This document shows positions 25,411 through 33,082 of a stretch of 64,000 nt of DNA, one piece after another. The position numbers and the translations under genes were made by a program. The stretch comes from Pseudomonas sp. TNT3 (lineage in GTDB: Bacteria; Pseudomonadota; Gammaproteobacteria; Pseudomonadales; Pseudomonadaceae). The notes beneath the pieces were generated by a model, which saw only the letters and a list, made by a program, of their open reading frames with translations, did no database searches and was not told the DNA's origin. How positions within the stretch are numbered: the stretch's first letter is position 1; every line of letters begins with the position of its first letter. The stretch covers positions 1 through 64,000 of the forward strand of contig NZ_WFGV02000014.1 of NCBI RefSeq assembly GCF_010095445.2. The letters are read 5' to 3'.

Positions 25411-26760
25411 GTGGAAAGCCGCAAATCCGAAGCATCGACGCTGGATCTCTCGCCGCCTGTACCTAACGGCTGGCTGGAGCGCATCTTTAAACTCACCTTG
25501 CATGGCACCACGGTGAAGACCGAACTGATTGCCGGTCTGACAACCTTCATCACCATGGCTTACATCATCTTCGTCAACCCCAACATCATGGCCGATGCGG
25601 GGATTGATCACGGCGCCGCGTTCGTGGCCACCTGCATCGCTGCTGCGCTGGGCTGCCTGCTGATGGGCCTTTACGCCAACTGGCCAGTGGGCCTGGCACC
25701 GGGCATGGGCCTGAACGCTTTCTTCACCTACACCGTGGTCGGCACCATGGGCTACAACTGGGAAACCGCACTGGGCGCGGTGTTCGTGTCCGGTGTGCTG
25801 TTCATGATCCTGACCTTTTCCCGAATCCGCGAATGGCTGCTCAACAGCATCCCCGTGAGTTTGCGCTACGCCATGGGCGCTGGCGTGGGCTTGTTTCTTG
25901 GGCTGATCGGTCTGAAAACCGCCGGCATCGTCGTCGATAGCCCGGCCACACTGATCAAACTCGGCTCCCTGCGCGAGCCTGGTCCACTGCTCGCCGCCAT
26001 CTGCTTCCTGATGATCGCCGTGCTCAGCTATCACAAAGTGTTCGGCGCGATCCTCATCAGCATCATTACCGTGACCCTGGCCGGTTGGGGCCTGGGCCTG
26101 GTGCACTACGAGGGCATCATGTCGGCCCCGCCGAGCCTGGCACCGACCTGGATGGCGATGAACGTCGCCGGCGTCTTCAACATCAGCATGATCAGCGTGG
26201 TATTGGCTTTCCTCTTCGTGCACATGTTCGACACCGCCGGCACCCTGATGGGCGTTGCCCAGCGCGCCAATCTGGTGAACGCGGACGGGCGGATTGAAAA
26301 CCTCTCGCGCGCCATGAAAGCTGACAGTGCTTCCAGCGTGTTCGGCGCGGTAGTCGGTGTGCCCCCGGTCACCAGTTATGTGGAAAGCGCCGCGGGGGTT
26401 GCCGCAGGTGGTCGGACTGGTCTTACCGCGGTGACGGTAGGTGTGCTATTTATTGCCGCGATGTTCTTCGCACCGCTGGCCGGCATGATCCCCGCCTACG
26501 CCACTGCGGGCGCGCTGATTTATGTCGCGATGCTGATGATGGGCGGCATGAAGCACATCGAATGGGACGAAGCCACAGACAGCATCCCTGCAATCGTCAC
26601 GGCGATCATGATGCCCCTGACCTTCTCGGTCGCTGATGGCATCGCGCTAGGCTTTATCACTTACGTGGTACTGAAGGCATTCACCGGCAAGCACAAGGAA
26701 ATCTCCGTCAGCCTGTGGGTGCTCTGCGCGATCTTCATCGCCAAGTTTGTTTTCTTGTAA
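25411..26760 (+). CDS. AzgA-type NCS2 purine permease
   Basis: 449 residues from GTG at 25411 with TTGAGGAG upstream. About twelve to fourteen membrane segments. Characteristic AzgA/GhxP stretches are LIAGLTTFITMAYIIFVNPN, APGMGLNAFFTYTVV, FLFVHMFDTAGTLMGVAQRA and GVPPVTSYVESAAGVAAGGR. Members take up adenine, guanine or hypoxanthine with protons. Position beside the urate/ureide genes suggests that it feeds that pathway. A terminator follows. Confidence 0.93.
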   Translation: MESRKSEASTLDLSPPVPNGWLERIFKLTLHGTTVKTELIAGLTTFITMAYIIFVNPNIMADAGIDHGAAFVATCIAAALGCLLMGLYANWPVGLAPGMGLNAFFTYTVVGTMGYNWETALGAVFVSGVLFMILTFSRIREWLLNSIPVSLRYAMGAGVGLFLGLIGLKTAGIVVDSPATLIKLGSLREPGPLLAAICFLMIAVLSYHKVFGAILISIITVTLAGWGLGLVHYEGIMSAPPSLAPTWMAMNVAGVFNISMISVVLAFLFVHMFDTAGTLMGVAQRANLVNADGRIENLSRAMKADSASSVFGAVVGVPPVTSYVESAAGVAAGGRTGLTAVTVGVLFIAAMFFAPLAGMIPAYATAGALIYVAMLMMGGMKHIEWDEATDSIPAIVTAIMMPLTFSVADGIALGFITYVVLKAFTGKHKEISVSLWVLCAIFIAKFVFL

Positions 26761-26786
26761 ACGTTACGCATAACGCGTTTCGAACC

Positions 26787-26813
26787 AGCCTCACCCCGTC
26801 GGGTGGGGCTTTT
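26787..26813 (+). terminator. Rho-independent terminator of purine permease
   Basis: Ten-base stem AGCCTCACCC/GGGTGGGGCT (one G-U pair) with loop CGTC and TTTT. Confidence 0.85.
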
Positions 26814-26832
26814 GCACAAATGGAGGAAAGTG

Positions 26833-27459
26833 ATGAGTCTGGAAACCTGGCTGCTGTTCAGCGGCGCTGCGCTGGTAGTGATCCTGATCCCGGGGCCACT
26901 GTCTTTGCTGATGATCAGCAACAGTCTGAATTACGGTTTGCGTCGTTCGTACCCGGCGTTTCTGGGCGGCGTGATTGCGTCGATCTGTTTGTTGAGTGCT
27001 TCGGCTTTGGGGTTGGGCGCGTTGTTGCTGGCCTCGGAACAGCTGTTCAGCGCGCTGAAGATTGTCGGCGCGCTGTACCTGTTCTACCTCGCCTGGCAGA
27101 GCTGGCAGCAATCGCGTCAGCCTTCGGTGGGCGCTGAAGTGCCCCAGGCGGCGGCTGTTCCGCGCTTTCGCGCATTGTTCGGCCGCGCGTTTGTGTTGGG
27201 TGCCAGCAACCCGAAAGATATTCTGTTCTTCGCCGCGTTCCTGCCGCAGTTTCTGAGTGCCGAGCAACCGTTCCTGCCGCAGTTGCTGGTGATGATCGCG
27301 ACGTGGACGGTGCTGGATCTGCTGTGCAAGCTGGCTTATGGGCTGGGAGCCCACGGTGCCGCGCGTTATCTACGCAGCGGCAAGGGGCAGAGTTGGTTTA
27401 ACCGGGTGAGTGCCGGCCTGTTCAGTGGGGCGGGTGCGGCGTCGCTGTTGAGCCGTTAA
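26833..27459 (+). CDS. LysE-family exporter
   Basis: 208 residues from the ATG at 26833, preceded by GGAGGAAAG. Six membrane segments; the N-terminus LLFSGAALVVILIPGPLSLLMIS holds the P-G-P motif, then GALYLFYLAWQSWQ and GASNPKDILFFAAFLPQF with the NPK motif, all diagnostic of the RhtB/LysE family. Members export amino acids or related small molecules. The substrate is unknown, and the location between purine genes may be incidental. Confidence 0.9.
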   Translation: MSLETWLLFSGAALVVILIPGPLSLLMISNSLNYGLRRSYPAFLGGVIASICLLSASALGLGALLLASEQLFSALKIVGALYLFYLAWQSWQQSRQPSVGAEVPQAAAVPRFRALFGRAFVLGASNPKDILFFAAFLPQFLSAEQPFLPQLLVMIATWTVLDLLCKLAYGLGAHGAARYLRSGKGQSWFNRVSAGLFSGAGAASLLSR

Positions 27460-27463
27460 AAGG

Positions 27464-27536
27464 CATCGCGGGCAAGCCCTCCCCCACAAGGTTCTGTGAG
27501 CGCCATCACCTTGTGGGAGCGGGCTTGCCCGCGATG
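27464..27536. repeat. REPIN (CATCGCGGGCAAGCC type)
   Basis: Facing arms CATCGCGGGCAAGCC and GGCTTGCCCGCGATG with CCCACAAGGT/ACCTTGTGGG continuing inward. The left arm has one mismatch. Lies between LysE and the uraH terminator. Confidence 0.9.
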
Positions 27537-27567
27537 GCGTCGGCGCTGACAACCCATTTCTCGAAGC

Positions 27568-27594
27568 AAAAAAAAGCCCGCAGTGTGAGCGGGC
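27568..27594 (-). terminator. Rho-independent terminator of uraH
   Basis: Stem GCGGGC/GCCCGC followed, on the minus strand, by eight T; 60 bases after the uraH stop. Confidence 0.85.
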
Positions 27595-27653
27595 GAAAGA
27601 CCAAAGAAGCTATATGCGCAGTCGCTTCCAGGTTGAGGCAGCTGCTTGGGGGA

Positions 27654-28007
27654 TCAGCTGCCGCGGTACGTGGAATAGCTGTACGGCGAAATCAGCAGCG
27701 GTACGTGGTAGTGATCCTGCTCCGCAGAGATGCCAAACCGCAGCACCACCACATCCAGAAAAGCCGGCTCCGGCAACTGAACACCACGGGCGCGATAGTA
27801 ATCGCCCGCATGGAACTGAACCTGATAAACCCCGGTACGGTAATCATCACCTTGCAGCAGCGGTGCATCGACACGGCCATCGCTGTTGGTTATCGCGCTG
27901 GCGACCAATTCCAGCTGCGAGCCTTCAACGCGGTACAACTCGACTTTGATCGAGCTGCCCGGGCAACCGTGTGCAGCGTCCAAAACGTGTGTAGTCAAAC
28001 GTCCCAT
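27654..28007 (-). CDS. uraH: 5-hydroxyisourate hydrolase (transthyretin-related protein)
   Basis: 117 residues from the ATG at 28007. Hallmarks: MGRLTTHVLD with active-site His7, NSDGRVDAPL with Arg45, HYHVPLLISPYSYSTY and the invariant C-terminal YRGS. It hydrolyses 5-hydroxyisourate, the product of urate oxidation, to OHCU, which UraD then decarboxylates. It diverges from puuE-uraD-alc-allA-puuD and is probably controlled from the shared 430-base gap. A terminator follows its stop. Confidence 0.96.
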   Translation of the reverse strand: MGRLTTHVLDAAHGCPGSSIKVELYRVEGSQLELVASAITNSDGRVDAPLLQGDDYRTGVYQVQFHAGDYYRARGVQLPEPAFLDVVVLRFGISAEQDHYHVPLLISPYSYSTYRGS

Positions 28008-28137
28008 TGATTCTGCGCGCCTGCCTGCCAAGAGCAGTCAGGCCTCGCGCCTCCCGAAGTCAGTTGTAAAGGAGACCGCACCGATTCGGAGCACGAAACG
28101 CTGCGGCGAGCGATTGATTAAGACACTTTTCAAAAAA

Positions 28138-28149
28138 ATTGTACACAAT
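28138..28149. promoter_or_regulatory. Purine-cluster operator candidate 2 (ATTGTACACAAT)
   Basis: ATTGT-AC-ACAAT dyad, 131 bases upstream of uraH and inside the divergent uraH/puuE region. Same core as the sites at 25272 and 28334. Confidence 0.6.
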
Positions 28150-28252
28150 AAAAACGACATTTTTCCATCCGACAACGCCATTGCAAATTTTGTGGTGCAT
28201 AGACAGCCAAACCATAGGATCAGCGGACCTTCCATCCATTAGCTGACCGGTC

Positions 28253-28268
28253 AGGCAGGTTTCTTGCA
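28253..28268 (+). promoter_or_regulatory. Candidate sigma-54 promoter of puuE operon
   Basis: AGGCAGGTTTCTTGCA fits TGGCACG-N4-TTGCA with the invariant GG and GC exactly ten bases apart. Transcription would begin near 28280, giving a leader of about 160 bases for puuE, with the TTGTATACAA site inside it. Sigma-54 with NtrC would tie ureide use to nitrogen starvation. Confidence 0.5.
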
Positions 28269-28333
28269 GTACCATCCTTTCATGACAGTCAATGAAAAAT
28301 GCGAAAATTCAGGCTTACAAAGTGGATATAAAG

Positions 28334-28343
28334 TTGTATACAA
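28334..28343. promoter_or_regulatory. Purine-cluster operator candidate 3 (TTGTATACAA)
   Basis: Perfect 10-bp palindrome TTGTATACAA, 95 bases before the puuE start and downstream of the sigma-54-like element. Fits a GntR-family repressor site. Confidence 0.6.
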
Positions 28344-28437
28344 TCAGCCCATCGCTGTGACGCCAGCCTGTAATCCGTTATCAGGCACGCCACACTTACC
28401 TGACATTGATATGCCACGAACAAGAAGGAAGACTGCA

Positions 28438-29364
28438 GTGAGCGCTGACTACCCACGCGACCTGGTCGGTTACGGCAGTAACCCTCCGCACCCACACTGG
28501 CCGGGCAATGCCCGCATCGCCTTGTCCTTCGTACTCAATTACGAAGAAGGTGGCGAGCGCAACATTCTGCACGGCGATAAAGAATCTGAAGCCTTCCTGT
28601 CGGAAATGGTCTCGGCGCAGCCTTTGCAGGGCGAGCGCAACATGAGCATGGAATCGCTCTACGAGTATGGCAGCCGTGTCGGCGTCTGGCGGATCCTGAA
28701 ACTGTTCAAGGAATTCGACATTCCGCTGACCGTCTTTGCCGTGGCCATGGCAGCACAACGCCACCCGGACGTGATCCGCGCAATGGTCGACGCCGGCCAC
28801 GAGATCTGCAGCCACGGCTATCGCTGGATCGACTACCAGTACATGGACGAAGCCCAGGAACGCGAGCACATGCTCGAAGCGATCCGCATCCTCACCGAAA
28901 TCACCGGCGAACGCCCGCTGGGCTGGTACACCGGCCGCACCGGCCCGAACACCCGTCGCCTGGTGATGGAAGAAGGTGGTTTCCTCTACGACTGCGACAC
29001 CTATGACGACGACCTGCCCTACTGGGAACCCAACAACCCGACTGGCAAGCCGCACCTGGTGATCCCGTACACGCTGGACACCAACGACATGCGCTTCACC
29101 CAGGTCCAGGGTTTCAACAAGGGTGACGATTTCTTCGAATACCTCAAGGACGCGTTCGACGTGCTGTACGCCGAAGGCGCAGAAGCACCGAAGATGCTGT
29201 CGATTGGTCTGCACTGCCGACTGATCGGCCGTCCGGCGCGCCTGGCCTCGCTCAAGCGCTTTATCGAATACGCTAAAAGTCATGAACAGGTGTGGTTCAG
29301 CCGCCGCGTCGACATTGCGCGCCACTGGCAAGAAACCCACCCGTACCAAGGGGCTGCCAAATGA
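28438..29364 (+). CDS. puuE: Allantoinase PuuE (polysaccharide-deacetylase-like)
   Basis: 308 residues from GTG at 28438, chosen because AAGGAA lies seven bases upstream; in-frame ATGs at 28411 and earlier sit in the leader. A NodB-homology protein: PRDLVGYGSNPPHPHWPGNA, SLYEYGSRVGVWRIL, HEICSHGYRWIDYQYM and GWYTGRTGPNTRRL. This is the cofactor-independent allantoinase of Pseudomonas that opens allantoin to allantoate. The stop overlaps the uraD start (ATGA). First gene of puuE-uraD-alc-allA-puuD. Confidence 0.95.
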   Translation: MSADYPRDLVGYGSNPPHPHWPGNARIALSFVLNYEEGGERNILHGDKESEAFLSEMVSAQPLQGERNMSMESLYEYGSRVGVWRILKLFKEFDIPLTVFAVAMAAQRHPDVIRAMVDAGHEICSHGYRWIDYQYMDEAQEREHMLEAIRILTEITGERPLGWYTGRTGPNTRRLVMEEGGFLYDCDTYDDDLPYWEPNNPTGKPHLVIPYTLDTNDMRFTQVQGFNKGDDFFEYLKDAFDVLYAEGAEAPKMLSIGLHCRLIGRPARLASLKRFIEYAKSHEQVWFSRRVDIARHWQETHPYQGAAK

Positions 29365-29876
29365 GCACCTTCAAAACGCTGAAACCATCGACCCTGAGCC
29401 GCGACGCGTTTGTCGCTGCCTTCGCCGACATCTACGAACATTCGCCATGGGTGGCCGAAAAGGCTTTCGACCTGGGCCAGGACCCTTCGATCGACGAGAT
29501 CGAAACCCTGCACCAGCGCATGAGCGACATCCTGTTGAGTGCTGATCACGAAAGCCAGCTGGCCCTGATCAACGCTCACCCGGACCTGGCCGGCAAAGCT
29601 GCCGTCCAGGGCCATCTGACCGAAGCCAGCACCAATGAACAAGCTGGCGCCGGTATTCACCAATGCACGGCCGAAGAGTTTCAGCGCTTCACCGAGCTGA
29701 ACGACGCCTACAAAGCGAAGTTCAAGTTTCCCTTCATCATGGCGGTAAAAGGCAGCAACCGGCATCAGATCCTCGCGGCGTTCGAAACGCGCATTCACAA
29801 CTCGGCAGACACCGAATTCAAATGCGCGCTGGCGGAGATCAACAAGATCGCCCTGTTCCGATTACTGACCCTATAA
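29361..29876 (+). CDS. uraD: OHCU decarboxylase
   Basis: 171 residues from the ATG at 29361. The family signature LINAHPDLAGKAA carries the catalytic His73, with the C-terminal FKFPFIMAVKGSNRHQIL also typical. It decarboxylates 2-oxo-4-hydroxy-4-carboxy-5-ureidoimidazoline to S-allantoin, after UraH and before PuuE. It overlaps puuE by four bases. Confidence 0.96.
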   Translation: MSTFKTLKPSTLSRDAFVAAFADIYEHSPWVAEKAFDLGQDPSIDEIETLHQRMSDILLSADHESQLALINAHPDLAGKAAVQGHLTEASTNEQAGAGIHQCTAEEFQRFTELNDAYKAKFKFPFIMAVKGSNRHQILAAFETRIHNSADTEFKCALAEINKIALFRLLTL

Positions 29877-29965
29877 GCAAGCCTGGCCCGAGTGCTGTTA
29901 AACGCGAAAAGCACCCAGGGCCCTGCAAGCATCCCAAGCCAACTTATTAAAGGCAGACAAGAAGA

Positions 29966-30961
29966 ATGAAAGCTTACGCCGTACCTTTCGAGAAGTTCGT
30001 CAACCTGGCCGACGCCCGCCTGGGCACCAAAATCATCTCGGTCACCGATGACTGGTTTGCAGACGCCAACCGTCTGTTTCAGCCGACCCCGGCCGTATGG
30101 AAGGAGGGCGTGTTCGATGACAACGGCAAGTGGATGGACGGCTGGGAGTCGCGCCGCAAGCGCTTTGAAGGCTACGACAGCGCGGTGATCCGCCTGGGCG
30201 TTCCGGGCTCGATCAAAGGCGTGGACATCGACACTTCATTCTTCACCGGCAACTTCCCGCCGTCGGCCTCCCTGGAAGCCTGCTTCCTGGCCTCGGGCGA
30301 GCCGGACGAAAACACCCAGTGGACTGAAGTACTGTCAGCCGTCGAGCTGCAGGGCAACAGCCACCACTACCACGAGATCAACAACGACCAGTCGTTCAGC
30401 CACCTGCGCTTCAACATCTACCCGGATGGTGGCGTGGCCCGTCTGCGCGTGTACGGCATTCCGTTCCGCGACTGGTCCGCTGTGGGTGACAACGAGCAAG
30501 TGGACCTGGCTGCAGCCCTCAACGGTGGCCGCGCCCTCGCCTGTTCCGACGAACACTTCGGTCGCATGAGCAACATCCTCAACCCGGGCCGTGGCATCAA
30601 CATGGGCGATGGCTGGGAAACCGCACGTCGTCGCACACCTGGCAATGACTGGGTGATCGTCGCACTGGGTCATGCCGGCGAGATCGAGAAAGTCGTCGTC
30701 GACACCCTGCACTTCAAAGGTAACTACCCGGACACATGCTCGATCCAGGGCGCGTTCGTGAAGGGCGGTACCGACAGCCAGATCGAAACCCAATCGCTGT
30801 TCTGGCGTGAGCTGTTGCCCGCTCAGAAACTGGAAATGCACGCCGAACACACCTTCGCCGAGCAAATCAAGGCCCTGGGCCCGATCACCCACATCCGCCT
30901 GAACGTGTTCCCGGATGGTGGTGTAAGCCGTCTGCGCGTACTGGGCAAGGTCGCTAAATAA
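29966..30961 (+). CDS. alc: Allantoicase
   Basis: 331 residues with two copies of the allantoicase jelly-roll domain. The first includes [20 protein letters not shown] and [19 protein letters not shown]; the second [20 protein letters not shown] and [19 protein letters not shown]. It hydrolyses allantoate to ureidoglycolate and urea. The ATG has an AGACAAGAAGA site. It follows uraD by 89 bases. Confidence 0.96.
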   Translation: MKAYAVPFEKFVNLADARLGTKIISVTDDWFADANRLFQPTPAVWKEGVFDDNGKWMDGWESRRKRFEGYDSAVIRLGVPGSIKGVDIDTSFFTGNFPPSASLEACFLASGEPDENTQWTEVLSAVELQGNSHHYHEINNDQSFSHLRFNIYPDGGVARLRVYGIPFRDWSAVGDNEQVDLAAALNGGRALACSDEHFGRMSNILNPGRGINMGDGWETARRRTPGNDWVIVALGHAGEIEKVVVDTLHFKGNYPDTCSIQGAFVKGGTDSQIETQSLFWRELLPAQKLEMHAEHTFAEQIKALGPITHIRLNVFPDGGVSRLRVLGKVAK

Positions 30962-30972
30962 GGTTGAATTCA

Positions 30973-31044
30973 ATCGCTGGCAAGCCAGCTCCCACAGGTT
31001 TTGTAAACGCCACAGTCCATTGTGGGAGCGGGCTTGCCCGCGAT
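30973..31044. repeat. REPIN with unlike arms
   Basis: The left arm is of the ATCGCTGGCAAGCCAGCTCC type, the right of the GGAGCGGGCTTGCCCGCGAT type, so the stems pair only in part (TGTGGGAGC, CTTGC and CGAT). It lies between alc and allA within the operon. Confidence 0.75.
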
Positions 31045-31084
31045 GGCGATAGTTCTAACAACACAGAATTCGGAAAAGAACAGC

Positions 31085-31588
31085 ATGCGCACATTGACGA
31101 TTGAACCGCTGACTAAAGAAGCCTTCGCCCCTTTCGGTGACGTGATCGAAACCGATGGCAGCGATCACTTCATGATCAACAACGGTTCGACCATGCGCTT
31201 CCATAAACTGGCGACGGTGGAAACCGCCAAGCCAGAAGACAACGCGATCATCAGCATCTTCCGCGCCGACGCGCAGGACATGCCGCTGACCGTTTGCATG
31301 CTGGAGCGTCACCCGTTGGGCAGCCAGGCTTTCATTCCGCTGCTCGGCAACCCCTTTCTGATCGTGGTCGCGCCAGTTGGCGATGAACCTGTATCAGGCT
31401 TGGTCCGCGCCTTCGTCACCAACGGCAGGCAGGGCATTAATTACCATCGCGGCGTTTGGCACCATCCGGTGCTGACGATCGAAAAGCGGGATGACTTCCT
31501 GGTGGTTGATCGCAGTGGCACAGGCAATAACTGCGATGAGCATTTTTTCAAAGAGGATGAGCGTTTGATCCTCGCCCCCCACCAATAA
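31085..31588 (+). CDS. allA: Ureidoglycolate lyase
   Basis: 167 residues from the ATG at 31085 (MRTLTIEPLTKEAFAPFGDV), the standard N-terminus. Conserved: FRADAQDMPLTVCMLERHPL, SQAFIPLLGNPFLIVVAP and GINYHRGVWHHPVL. It splits ureidoglycolate into glyoxylate and urea, the final step of the ureide route encoded here. Confidence 0.95.
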   Translation: MRTLTIEPLTKEAFAPFGDVIETDGSDHFMINNGSTMRFHKLATVETAKPEDNAIISIFRADAQDMPLTVCMLERHPLGSQAFIPLLGNPFLIVVAPVGDEPVSGLVRAFVTNGRQGINYHRGVWHHPVLTIEKRDDFLVVDRSGTGNNCDEHFFKEDERLILAPHQ

Positions 31589-31638
31589 GAGAAGGTCTGA
31601 TCACTCGACAACAGAGTGACAGGCGAGAGGTAAAGACT

Positions 31639-32943
31639 GTGGAAGCACATCTGTTTGAATGGCTGAACCTGAGCGTGCGCTGGGTTCATATGATTACTGG
31701 CGTGGCCTGGATCGGCGCGTCGTTCTATTTCGTCTGGCTGGAAAACAACCTCAATCGGGTCAACCCGAAAAGTGGTCTGGCGGGCGATTTGTGGGCGATC
31801 CACGGCGGCGGTATCTACCACCTGGAAAAATACAAACTGGCCCCACCGACCATGCCGGACAACCTGCACTGGTTCAAATGGGAAGCCTACTTCACCTGGC
31901 TGTCGGGGATCGCGCTGCTGTGCGTGGTGTTCTACTCCAACCCGACGCTCTACCTGCTGGCTCCGGGCAGCACACTGAGCGGTCCTGAAGGCGTGGCCAT
32001 CGGTATCGGCTCGCTGTTCATCGGCTGGTTCATCTACTCCTTCCTCTGCGACTCGGCCTTGGGCAAACGCCCTGCCCTGCTCGGTTTCATCCTGTTCGTC
32101 CTGATCATCGGCGCGGCTTACGGCTTCAGCAAAGTGTTCAGCGGTCGTGGTGCGTACCTGCACGTCGGCGCGATTATCGGCACCATCATGGTCGGCAACG
32201 TGTTCCGCATCATCATGCCGGCGCAACGTGCACTGGTGGCGGCGATTGCCGAGAACCGCACGCCCGATCCGGCACTGCCGGCCAAAGGCTTGCTGCGTTC
32301 GCGTCACAACAACTACTTCACCTTGCCGGTGCTGTTCATCATGATCAGCAACCACTTCCCGAGCACCTATGGCAGCCAATACAACTGGCTGATCCTGGCC
32401 GGGATCGCGGTGCTGGCGGTGTTGGTCCGTCACTACTTCAACACCCGTCACGACAGCCACAAGTTCGCCTGGACCCTCCCGGTTGCCGCCATCGGCATGA
32501 TCAGCCTGGCCTACGTAACGGGTCCTGCGCAGATGCCGAGTGCACCTGATGTCGCCAAGGCTGCTGGCACCATCGAGTACCAGCCATTGCCGGAAACAGC
32601 AGTGGGCGGTGGTTTGAAACCGGCTGAAGCAAAACCTGCCGAGGCCCCTGCTACCGCACCGGCCCAAGCGTCCAATGCGGGCCCTGGTTTCGAGAAGGTG
32701 CACAGCGTGATTCAGGAACGTTGCGCGGTGTGCCACTCGGCCAAACCGACCAGCCCGCTGTTCAGTGCAGCACCCGGTGGCGTGATGTTCGATACCCCCG
32801 AGCAGATCCGCCAGAACGCCCCGCGCATTCAGGCGCAAGCGGTCACCAGCCAGATCATGCCACTGGGCAACATCACGCAGATGACCCAGCAGGAACGTGA
32901 CCTGATCGGTGCCTGGATTGTGCAGGGAGCGTCGACCAATTAA
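31639..32943 (+). CDS. puuD: Membrane urate hydroxylase PuuD with cytochrome c domain
   Basis: 434 residues from GTG at 31639, preceded by GAGAGGTAAAG. The N-terminal DUF989 membrane part (about eight helices, residues 10-300) holds histidines such as HMITGVAWIGASFYFVWLEN and HGGGIYHLEKYK. An Ala/Pro-rich linker (about 330-348) leads to a c-type cytochrome with RCAVCHS (heme motif 362-366) and a Met ligand in SQIMPLG. PuuD oxidises urate to 5-hydroxyisourate without O2 attack, passing electrons to cytochrome c. It replaces soluble uricase, which is absent. Confidence 0.95.
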   Translation: MEAHLFEWLNLSVRWVHMITGVAWIGASFYFVWLENNLNRVNPKSGLAGDLWAIHGGGIYHLEKYKLAPPTMPDNLHWFKWEAYFTWLSGIALLCVVFYSNPTLYLLAPGSTLSGPEGVAIGIGSLFIGWFIYSFLCDSALGKRPALLGFILFVLIIGAAYGFSKVFSGRGAYLHVGAIIGTIMVGNVFRIIMPAQRALVAAIAENRTPDPALPAKGLLRSRHNNYFTLPVLFIMISNHFPSTYGSQYNWLILAGIAVLAVLVRHYFNTRHDSHKFAWTLPVAAIGMISLAYVTGPAQMPSAPDVAKAAGTIEYQPLPETAVGGGLKPAEAKPAEAPATAPAQASNAGPGFEKVHSVIQERCAVCHSAKPTSPLFSAAPGGVMFDTPEQIRQNAPRIQAQAVTSQIMPLGNITQMTQQERDLIGAWIVQGASTN

Positions 32944-32956
32944 CCGCTGAAAAGCT

Positions 32957-33019
32957 TCGCGGGCAAGCCTTGCTCCCACAGGATTCACTAGAACCTGTAG
33001 GAGCAAGGCTTGCCCGCGA
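32957..33019. repeat. REPIN (TCGCGGGCAAGCCTTGCTCC type)
   Basis: Facing arms of about 26 bp, TCGCGGGCAAGCCTTGCTCC and reverse complement, with a short spacer, between puuD and the NCS2 permease. Confidence 0.9.
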
Positions 33020-33082
33020 TCGGCCGCACTGCGGTCACCCTGCTGCAAAAATCACAAGAATAAAAAAGATCCGAGGTGTTGC

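Noticed and set aside
25360..26223. 287-codon minus-strand frame opposite the purine permease
   Set aside because: His/Gly/Asp-rich antisense product typical of the complement of a membrane-protein gene.
28264..28437. N-terminal extension of puuE
   Set aside because: It crosses the sigma-54-like promoter and the palindromic operator, while GTG at 28438 has an ideal ribosome site and gives the family N-terminus.
31441..33048. 535-codon minus-strand frame opposite allA and puuD
   Set aside because: Antisense shadow; puuD and allA are clear family members in the other strand.
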